Shown here in pieces: positions 27,801 through 39,800 of a stretch of 64,000 nt of DNA (within the stretch, counting starts at the first letter, position 1; each line of letters begins with the position of its first letter). Under the pieces are notes generated by a model that saw only the letters and a list, made by a program, of their open reading frames with translations, ran no database searches and was not told where the DNA came from. The DNA is from Mya arenaria. Its lineage: Eukaryota > Mollusca > Bivalvia > Myida > Myidae. The stretch covers positions 32,280,131 to 32,344,130 of the forward strand of contig NC_069138.1 of assembly GCF_026914265.1 (NCBI RefSeq). Direction: 5' to 3'. Both the position numbers and the translations under genes were made by a program.

Positions 27801-30800
27801 GTATGTGCAATGCGTGGGCTATACAGGAAATGTGTGTTCAATGACTGGAATATACTGGAAATGAGTGTGCTATGGATCTGCTATACTGAATCTGTGTGTG
27901 CAATGGCTAGAAAATACTGGATATGTATGTGCAATGCGTGGGCTATACTGGATATGTGTGTGCAATGGATGGACTATACTGAAAATATGTGTGCAATGTG
28001 TGAACGATATCGAAAATGTGTGTGTCATGTATAGGCTATACTAGAAATGTGTGTACAGTGTGTGGGCTATGCTGAAAATATGTGTACAATATGTGGGCTA
28101 TACTGGATATGTGTGTGCAATGGATGAGTTATACTGAAATTGTGTGTGCAATGTATGGACCATACTGGAAATGTGTGTGCAATTCCTAGGCTATACTGGA
28201 AATATGTGTGCAATGTTTGGGCTAAACTGGAAATATGTGTGCAATGTATTGACTATACTGGATATGTGGGTGCAATGGATGGGCTATTATTGATACTGGA
28301 AATATGTTGCAATGAATGAGCTCTACTGGAAATGTGTGTGCAATGTGTGGGCTATACTGAAAATGTGTGTTTCATGTATGTACTATACTGGAAATGTGTT
28401 TGCAATGCGTGGGCTATACTGGAAATATGTCGTCATTATGTGGGCGTTATTGGAAATGTGTGTGCAATGCTTGGGCTATACTGTAAATATGTGTACAATG
28501 TGTGGGTTATACTGAAATTGTGCGTTTCATGTATGTACTATACTGTAAATGTGTGTGCAATGTGTGTGCTATACTGGTATAATGTGTACAATATGTAGGC
28601 TATACTGGAAATGCGTGTGCAATGTATGGGCTATACTGAAAATGTGTGTGTCAAGAATGGGCTGTACTGAAAATGTTTGTGAAATGCATGGGTTATACTA
28701 GAAATATGTGTGCAATGGATGGGCTATAGTGGAAATGTGTGTGCAATGTGTAGGCTATTCTGAACATGTTTGTGCCAAGAATTGACTGTACTGGACATAT
28801 GTGTGCAATGCGTGGGCTATACTGGAAATATGTGTACAATATGTTGGCTATACTGAAAATGTGTGTACAATGCTTGGGCTAAGCTGGTAATATTTGTTCA
28901 ATGTATGGGCTATACTAAAAATGTGTGTGGAATGTGGGAACTATGCTGGAAATGTGTGTGCAATGCGTGGGCTATACTGGAAATGTGTGTGCAATGTGCG
29001 GTCTATACTGGAAATGTGTGTACAATGCGTGGGCTATCTGGAAATGTGTGTGTTATGGGTGGGCTCTACAGTAAATGTTGGTGCAATGGGTGCAACGTGT
29101 GGACTATACTGAAAATGTGTGTGCTATGCTTGGGCTATACTGAAAATGTGTGTGCAATGCTTGGGCTATACTGTAAACGTGTGTGCAATGCGTTGGCTAT
29201 ACTGGAAATGTGTTTCCAATATGTGGCATGTACTGAAAATGTGTGAACAATGTGTGGGCAATACTTGATATGTGTGTGTAATGGATGAGCTATACTGGAA
29301 ATAAGTGTGCAATGGGTGGGCTATACTGAACATGAGTGTGTCATATATGGACTATACAGGAAATGTGTGTGCAATTCCTAGGCTATACTGGAAATATGTG
29401 TACAATATGTTGGCTATACTGGAAATATGTGTGCAGTGTATGGGCTATACTGGAAATGTTGAGCAATTTGTTTGCTATACTTAAAATGTGTATACAATGT
29501 GTGGACAATACTGGAAATATCTGTGCAAAGGGTTGGCTTTACTTGATGTAAAGGGTGGACAATACTGGAAATGTTTGTGCAATGGGTGGGCTATACTGGA
29601 ATTATGTATGCAATAGGTGGACTATACTGGAAATGTGTCTGCAATGTGTGGTCTATACTGAATTGTGGGGACTATACTAAAATTGTGTGTGCAATGCTTG
29701 GGATATACTTGAAAAATGTACAATGCGTGGGCTATACTGCAAAATGTGTGTGCAATATGTGTACTATACTTGAAATGTGTGTGCAATATATGGACTATAC
29801 TGGAAAAGGGGGTGCGATGTGTCGGCTATACTGGAAATGTATATGATATATTTGGACTATACTGGAAAAGTGTGTGCAATACTTTGGATATACTTGAAAT
29901 CAGTGTGTCATGTGTGGACTATACTGTAAATGTGTGTGATATATTTGGACTATACTGGAGATGTGTGTGCAATGTGTGGACTATACTTGAAATATGTGTG
30001 TAATACTTAGACTATACTGAAAATATGTTTGCAATAAGGTGACTATACTGTAAATGTGTGTGCCATAAGGTGACTTAACTTGAAATGTGTGAAATGCTTG
30101 GAATATACTCGAAATGTGTGTACAATGATTGGGCTATACTGGAACTGTGTGTATAATGTGTGTACTTTACTGGAAATGTATGTGCAATACATAGGCTATA
30201 CTGGCAATGTGTTGGCTATACTGGAAATGTTTGTCCAATTGGTGGAATATACTTAAGGACTTTTTCCTGACCATGACCAAAAGGTGCAAATTTTCTCTAA
30301 GGGACATTGTTAAAATTTAACAATTATTTAAGGACATATCCGGTGCCGATGTTCAAATATCATTTAAACGCTTTCACATCCTTACATTTACAATTTGCAA
30401 CACATTTTTGTTCTGTACAGCGTGGTCTAATGGACACGGATCTCTTGTGTACACAACATGAGGTAGGGCTTTAGGAAGTGATGTGATGTAACTGACCTTC
30501 TCATTTCAATGTTTTGTGATAAGTGCAGCCAGATAAATGATTTGTTTTTTCTTACTGTTCCGATGCACTGACTTTATCAATTATTGGTATGCGAGTTGTT
30601 AGACTTGTGATAAACTATGTAATTTACCGTAAGTGTGAGATGATTTCCTGAACAATGATAGAAGTCATAAAAACATATAGAAATGCTTGTGTCTAAAACT
30701 ATGAGGTGAATGACAAATAAAGATATGTTTTAAAGCTGACATTTCCCAATGCTCAGATGCATGAAGTAAGAATATGTTGCAAAGTTTAAAAAATAGAGCA

Positions 30801-33800
30801 TAAACTGTAGCCAGTTGTATGAAACTGGTCAATTACATGGTTAGGACAAAAAGGTTTACTGGTCAATAGTTATTTGATATTAACCTTTAACCAATCAATA
30901 AACATTCAGACATAAAGGAGGCTTACCTGCTGGATAAAGATAGATGCTTGTGTCGTCGATTTCCGCACCGTGTACAAATTGGTAATACTCTCCTCTAGAT
31001 ACATTTTCTATTAGTACGGAAGCCGGTATCCAACCATCGTTTGTATATGATCTGGCTTTTACACCAAGTTGGATTTTGGAGACCTGCAACGTTAATATAG
31101 GGTTAATACACCTTTTTGAGGTCTTTATTATCTGCAAAGGCCCGCAAAATGGTTAACAGCCCGAGTGCGTAGCACGAGGGTTGTAATCTATTTTAAGGGC
31201 CTTTGCAGATGGAAAAGACCGAAAAAGGTGTATTATCGCTATTATTGCATAAAATACACACCATGAGGAACGTTAAAAAAGCTGTTAAATGTCACGAAAA
31301 TGCAAAAACAGTTCAAAATAACTTCCATAACAGGTACTTGTGTGACGTCACAAGTGATTTCATTGAAAAAGTTTTACATTTAGCTCGAATGGGGCCGCAA
31401 CATAACTCGGCAGTTGCATTTTTGTTTCGACGCCATATTTTGCAGTGTTCATTCGTTTGGAAAGTGCGCTTTTTTAAATTGACTGGATTACTTGCATTAT
31501 TTACATACAATACCTATTGGGTAGTCGATTAATTACCGATATATTCCTACTTTAACATTTATTTGTTTTGACAACTAATTTAAGCCTGAAAAAAAATGTT
31601 AACATGTTCTTGGTAAAATGTTCAGCATCTTCAACATCAGAGAAAAAAATATTTAAATTTTCTTTGTTCATTGCATACGACGTAATGGAATCATATCCAT
31701 ATAAGTCGTTTGTTCTGAATAAAATCGACAGAATTAACTCAAGTTCGCATAAGTTAAACGTTTAAGACTTAATTTAGTGCATTTAAAGCAAACAAATAGT
31801 CAAAACAACTGCGGAAAGTACTATCTAGTTAACACCCATCAGCTTGCCAGGAAAGACAACTCGGAAGAAAATATATAAGTTAAATTCGGTTCATTTCATT
31901 TGTTGATATCTGTTTAAAGCTATATATGCTGAAATTTATTTTTGTGCAAAAGTTGGCATCGTTGACACACTTTCGGTCAGAAACCAGGTCGCTCAGTGCC
32001 CAGACTATTGTTATGATGCGAGCCCTGATAGCGCTTATGTAAAACAAAAGGCCGGTCATTAACGGCATGTGAATTTACTGAATAATGCACGTTTTCTTAC
32101 GATAACGCCCTGGTTTTTGGGTTTTAACACACCACTATAACGTACCGAAAACAATACAATTATAGTTGTTTAAAGTTTTTTGTAGATAATAAATTTTAAC
32201 TGCGATATTATAACCGTTAAAATACGTTTTTGTTATAGTTCAAACCAAATGACAATTGCACAACTCAATTTGGCATGTGTGGGCCTCTTTGTTAAAGACC
32301 AAAATTTATTTTGGAATCCTTTTCAGATTTCTTAAGAACTACATCAGCATTATTTTAAGTGAATGAAAAAGTATCAACATACATTCGATGAGACTTTAAC
32401 TTTCTTCAAAGAGGAAATACCTTTCCGACGTCAACAAAATGGCCATTCGTAAGATCCACATCACCAGCCTCAAACTCTCCATGTAAGATAATTTTGCCGC
32501 TGTTCTCTATGGAACCATACATGTACAAGTACACCTCCCCATTTGTGCCCGCAAACCAATCGTCAGCAGTTTTCACAGTTATACTGTAACTTGCTCCTGC
32601 AATGAAGAATATCATCGCAATAATAAGTAAGAGATGCAGAACATAGACAAAACGTAGAGGATAAAAAGAGTAATAAAGAGAAGTATTATGACACAGGCTC
32701 TGTGTTCTAAGTTCAAAGTTGGTTCATACACTCAATATAAACAGAGTTTAAAAACATTAGGAAATTATAAATAAAAAGTATTACGAGGCTATTTGCAGTC
32801 ACATAATAAATACAGATAAGAAAAAGGTATACATTGATATTAGAATTATCTTAACACAAAATGTTTTAAATGCTTGTTTTATTGTGACTTTAATTCTTAT
32901 TGTAGGAATCAAAACATGAACTGTATTATTCACACAAAATAACATTATATAAGATATTCCTTTTGGTGAAAGCGACATTAGTTTTAACGTAACACGAGTT
33001 ACCTTTCAAACAGCTGACTTGCTCGGACCAGTGACCATTAACACAAGTAATCTGTCCTTTTAAACTGGGTATATTTCCACCGGAGCAGCTTTCATGGGTT
33101 ACAGTGTATGTGTCTCCATTTCGGTAAAACGCATCATTTCCTTTATCAATCGGAGCTTGACATCCCTCCTCTGAAAAGTAAAAATAACAGTAGAAATATA
33201 AAAATGTGTAATGCCACAAGACAATAATCTAATCATTTCAATTATGTCAGTCGGAGCCGGATGAAAGTAGAAAACAGAGTTGTGTTACATGTATGACGCA
33301 ATGTGGTAACAATTTAAATATATACGATTTGTTTATTTCTGTGTAAACTGTCGAAGTACAATCATATAATGCATTTTAAGCAAATGAAGTTTGCTAGTCT
33401 TAGTCCTAAATCCTAATTTAAATGTCAAGAAGACACAAGAAATACGAAATATTAAAAACGCACGCATGACAATACACTGCGTACATTTTACACATTTAAA
33501 TATAGCATTTATCAAAACAGTTCTAGGCTATCATAGAACGTTTAATAAAGAAAGAAACCGCTATGGTCAGCTTAATATTTTTTAAGTGCAAATAGTATAC
33601 ATAGGGCGTACAATTTAACTTATTGCAATATCAAAATGTTTTTAATTTTAATGCAATATCATGTTTCACGCATTTGACTTGTATGATCATAATAAAAAGC
33701 GTTAGATAACAAAATGTTCACCTTCAGAGAAGGATGTTGAATTAATAGCTACGTGGCCACAAATTCCCGAGTTGAAAAAGTGTCAAAATATTGTTAATAT

Positions 33801-36800
33801 TGTTTTATCTGAACCTAAATCATATGCTTGTTGATTTGATCATTAAAGTAAAATAAGTTAAATATGATAATGCAATTCAATTTAAAAAAAACACAAACAA
33901 TTACGACATCAACCAATATTAAGCGCTTTTCATAATCATCATTGTGTTTTTCTGCATTACACCATATGTAATATTACAATAACTATCCGCTTGCTTGTTA
34001 ACAACTTTAATCGGATACAATACTTGCTTTATTGGTAATACTCCAGCATGTCATACGTTTACTTCCATTCTGTTTTAGTTATACAGATTTATTTGAATAA
34101 AATTGTTCTCTTCCATTAAAATCCTACGAGGGGATCATTATGTTTACTCTTGATTTCATGTGAAACATTCTTAAAACGTTCGCCACATTATTCATTTACA
34201 CACGAAATGTCGTCAAGAACATATAGCAAAAGTATGACATAGTTTAAACGGTCTTGACGTCACCATTTAGATGAAAGGGAAATCGCTAAAGGTAAAGTGT
34301 TTATACTTCTTACTGGATATCATGTTGGTATTCATTGTAATTATAAAAATAACGATAAAATACATATTTTGATTTAAATTTTAAAATTACATATAAACGT
34401 ACATAAGCATCATTAAGTTTGTGATTTGTGGAACTTTTTCTCAAAACGGTACGTACTGCTTGGGGCTGGTCTAACGGTCAATTATTAAAACATGGAAGAA
34501 TAAAAATATTTCGAAATTGCCATATTACCGTCATAGACGTGTAATGTTGTGTCCGTGGACATTCAAGGTCCTTGATACTTGAACAGCCCCTACTTCCGCT
34601 TAGAACATTCAAACTGCATACACACGTTTGTTTTACATCACTTGATTTAAACGCAAACGTAAAATTTGCACTAATCAAACAACGGCTTCCATTGCGATGA
34701 ATCTAGTGAAATAGTGTATATTCCCCGGAAAGGATACCTGACAAACAAGGGTGCCCTGATTCATAATCCGTAACATAAGCGCATTGTGCAATAGTTCGTT
34801 TCAAAATAATTAATTGTATAAACTTTAGAATAAGTATGATTCATGTAAGGGTGTCGTATTTTTTTTTCAGAAAAATAATTAAAAAAAACCCTGCAAAACT
34901 GTTGTCAATAAGATAATTGAGCGATTTTTTTTTCTAATTTAAAATAATTTTAGTATTGAAAATATACTCATGAAATATTATCTGAGATTATTGTTGCAAT
35001 CAAAGTATAGAACAGAGCTTTTGAAACTATGTATACTTGTTAAGGATTCTTTAAATCAGGTCCTCTATAATTAATGGATGAACTTAATAGAGATAAAATT
35101 GATTATCCTCTGATTTAGATAGATTATAACAATTACAATAGTTTCCCAAATCGTTGAAACATATTAAGTTATGTTTTGTTTTGGGTTAGTACTATTAAAC
35201 CGGGTTTATGTTTAAACTTTTTGCTACTGAGCTTGTTTCTGTAGCTTTTCGCATAAACATTGTTTGTACACATACTCCTTTGTACTAAATTGTTTGTTAC
35301 TATTGTTACTATGCATACAGGTTGACATTGATCATTAAAACATTTGTGTTGTTGACAATGTATATAGTACAAGGCGAAAAAACACTGTCTGTAAAAAACA
35401 AATCCTCTGTATGGAATTAGTTTCAGGCTCATGCTACTGTTATGCCCCATATTTTGTTGCATATAAGTATAAAACAATAATGAAATGGTATTACTTACAA
35501 ATATTGCAATAATGTGTACCTATAGAAGTATTGGTAAAGTCCACAAATATAAACATTGCTATGTTTCAATTTATTTATAATTTTTGTTTATGTTTAAACT
35601 TTGGATAAGTTTGGAAATTATGATTGTTTTTTTCAGTGACTAAATGTTGTTAGAATTTCCTTTAGTATTAAGACAGACCATCAAGAATGTTGACTTGCCC
35701 GTTTGGCACATATAGCCAGAGAATCCTTCTGGACAGCTACACCTACTTGGAGAGGTACATGTCCCACCGTTTTGACATCCACTAGGACAAAGAGCTGGAA
35801 TATATATCTAAAGCTATAATTTCTAGCTAACGAGGCACGATACCTCGTAAAATGCAAACGTCACTTTTTCATCCAAAGGTTCAACTTCGCTGACAATTTT
35901 TAATTCAATTATAAGAATTGTTTTAATTTTGTTTTTCAATTCTATCTCTTGATAAACATTTTGTTTTTGTTTTTACCATGGATACCTTAACACAACTTAT
36001 TTTCGCAGACGACGTTAAATATTATTAAAAAATACAAACTAAAAACAGTAAATATATATGAGAAACATACGAAATAAATTGAAAATCCAAACATGTTCAT
36101 TAGTAATGGTGAAAATGTTCTCATACACGAATACGAATATACATGCAATAACCTGATACAAGACGTTATACAAAGGCCTATCTCTGTGTTACTTACGTGT
36201 TTCACACTGCTCTCCAGTAGAGTTTGGTGGACATTCACAATGCTTATCTCGAATACATGTTCCTCCATACCGACACTCACACTTTGCTTGAAACAGAGAG
36301 GTGATAGTTTTAACGAGCCGCTTTTTAAACTCTTATTGTTTAATTTATCGATGTGGTTTATCCTTTTAATCTTTCGAGAAACATTTTATTACTATTTCTT
36401 TATCACGTCTTTTTTGACTGAAGATTGTGTCTGTCATGCTTCGCAAATGAAACAACAATCAGAGGAACAATATAAACATTTGTTCAAGCATACTGACCAA
36501 TGCTGGAAATTGATCTTAGACCCCTATGATGAGTCACAGCTAAAAATCGCGCCAGTTTTAACTATTGTAATATGTATTTTTTATGTTGCAATTAAACAAA
36601 ATCAAAAACCATTTTTGGATCAAAATATAATAACAAACTCCTTAAAAATTAGATACACACATGCGATTTTAGATAAAATGACCAACAACTGTGTTTTAAC
36701 ATCATTTGTTTGTGCATGCACTAACACTTTGCTTGAATTGGAGGTCTTTTATCAAATATCCACTTGGGCAAGCAACGTTACCGACTTTCACACGTCCCCT

Positions 36801-39800
36801 CGAATCCGCGCAAAAAATACACGGGCTATACATATATGATGCTTTAAGCACGTTTCTAAAGAAGTAAGCTCCATGTGATCACGTAATAACCAATAGAATA
36901 CGCCAAATCGACAGACGGCTTTTTTTCCTTTGGTGTGTGTAGACGATTGACAGACTATGCATGTTGCACCACATTCGAAACTCAATCCGGAGTAAATTTA
37001 ATTATCAAGCAATGCTATAAAGCCTTAAAATACTAATTTGCATACAGTAAAAAATATAGTTGGAAAAATACCACCAAAATCAAAGAAAACCCTAACTTAA
37101 TATGCTTTAAATGATTGTCCAAGCATTTCCGATGTGCTTAACCCCGTCGATAGTTTAAGATGAAGGACTATGTTTCTAAGAAAACTTCTTTTAATCAAAT
37201 AGTGCAATTATGTGGTTTATACCTGGTCGACATTTGGGAAACGTTCCTTTGTTGCCTAACGACCATGAATCACCTCTTCTGTTAGCTTCCAACCATTTTC
37301 CCCGGTCACATCTAAACCTCCGATTTCTTGGCTCGTATTTTATGTTGTTCGCTCCAATTTCACAGTTAAAGTCCACGAAGTTTCCATGAGCAATCGCTTC
37401 CATTGATGAAGCAGTGACAAACATTCTTCTGTATTTAAGAGTCATCCCTTGCTCAATATGACTGTCTAATGTACAGTTAACTGGAAAATAAATGCAAATT
37501 TGCTTAACAATTCACGCAAAAGGTTCTTTATATTACTTTTCAATCAAACAACCAACATGATGACATTCAATTTCCGCAATATTTTATTGCAATGCGCAAC
37601 TATAGCATTTTTACTTACACGTTAAAATGTGAAATGAGCCAATGAATATGTATATAGTATACCTGGATTGCACTTGGCTTTCCTTCCATTGCACACCAAG
37701 GCAGGGTTGTCTCTGTCACATGAACAGCTGTATCTCTCGTACAAGAGACTGTGAGCATTGACGTAACCCTCGTTGCACTCAACCGATTGGCCGTTATCTG
37801 TGACAATGCCATTTTGTACAGTCATGCATCCCTCCGGACTAGTAACGGCAGTATCGGAAGTGTCCACTGTTAAAAGAGATAATTCTTTAAAAGCACATAG
37901 CTTGAATATATTCAATTTAAATGCACTCATTATAACATACATTGAACTATATTACCATGTCTATGAAAAATAAAATGCCGTCGGCTTTATCTTTCCTTCT
38001 TAAAAACTTGCTGAATGTATTTCCAAATCGCTATTAGCTCCTTAAAGCCTATAACGTTTTTCCTTACCATCGTCACAAACCAGGGTATAATCTGAGAGCA
38101 CACCATCTGTACAATTAACTATCTTATGAATAAGTCTTGTTGGCGGACTAATTTCTTCTCCATCATCGTCATCGTAATTAAGGGAGTAACCTTCGTAGTA
38201 ATCCTTACATTCCTTCTCCGCTCTAGACTGTTTGCCATTAGGTATCTACAACAATAGAAAATACAATTATTACTACATTACTACACACGATGATTTGTTT
38301 CACATCATTTATATATTATTTAATATATTTTGCATTTTGGCTAAGAATGTTATATAATTTAATGCAAAATAAGTGTTATGTTATGATATGTTATGATACA
38401 TCGTCCAAAAAGACCAACTATACTGCGCTATGGGCATGTAGGCAGTTTAGTGTGTCGGTATTTGATTGGTCGTATACACGTCTAGGGTTGCCCCCCCCCC
38501 CCCCCCCCCCTCAGAATGATTTATTTTACCGAACGTCCCAAGGCGGCAACACCATCATTTAGTGGTATTAACGAAATTTTGCATTTTGTCACTGAGGTTT
38601 GTTGGACTTTGTTTCTTTTGCCTTTGAACAAGTTCATAATCGTTGATTGATGCCTGGTCCCAATATCACAAATCTTGGCGCACGTGAGTTTGGTTAAGGG
38701 TCACCAAGCCGGCCAAGTGTTGTATAATGTTGTAGTAACTTGTGTGGCAATCATTGTAATATAAATAAGTTTGAACTTATATCGCAAATAAAATCTTAAT
38801 TTCAACTCATTTTTTACGAAAGATCAGATCATAGCATGGTTATATGTAAACCTTTGTCATTGTCTTAAAGACCAGTTATTCTTATGCAAGAAATATACTT
38901 GAGCAATTGTTAAAAACAATAAATTGTACTTTTGGCTGTAAACTTTTTATTTCAGAATCTCGACCAATGTTTTAATTCATCACTTTCTATGAGTGAATGT
39001 ACATTTAAAACGTGTAAAACGATAAACGAGACTATGATTGAACTGAAGTATTTATTGGAGCATCGACCTCCCCTTTAGTCTCCATGATTATATTATTGCT
39101 ATCACGTGGTGGTCATTGTGCCTAACTGTTATAATCATAACTATCTATATCTAGAAACCATTATATTCGAATTAATAACCCTTAAGTTTATTGCTGTTGA
39201 ATCAGTAAATGGACCTTTATGTAGATCATAGAAATACTCCTTTAAACTATGATCAAAGACTTAATATTCCAGAACATCCCTAGTCTCAAATAAGGTAGGG
39301 CGACCAATTCAAAAATACACGACGAAACTAACTACATGGCACGCTCGTTTATGAGTTTAACTCGTTAAGCAATCCCCTTACCTTCGTCCCCTCTTTTAAT
39401 TTCTCGCCGGAAAGTGTCACAAATTGTACATCGGTGGTCTCAGGTATGGTGCAGTTAAGCACGCCTAGATGAAACACATTTTATATTCAACCAAAACGTT
39501 TTTGTAGACAGTTTGAAGGTGATTGATAGAATAAAGCACAGGGATATGGATAACCGAAACATGTACCATAGCGTGTGTATGATCTTAGTGATATGCGTGA
39601 CAAGCTTGTATCAAATAAAGAATTAGAATGACGTAAATTAATTAACTTGGATATTTTCCATTCTGATTTATTAAATTTTTACAGCTTACCATGATCATTA
39701 TCAATTGGTGATGTGGTTTCGTCACTTGGAACAGTCGTTGTTTCATTGTCAGGTGAGCTTGGTTTTATCGTAGGATCCATGTTTTCTGGTTGATCTATAC

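Noticed and set aside
26573..30003. Series of Cys-rich ORFs (up to 153 codons) with CVQCVGYTGN-like repeats
   Set aside because: They arise from a 30-bp minisatellite in an intron; frames in all three phases are open, stops fall irregularly and no start, splice or selection signal is visible.
36788..36985. Minus-strand Cys-containing ORF considered as another EGF exon
   Set aside because: Cysteine spacing does not fit EGF or CCP and no phase-1 splice sites frame it.
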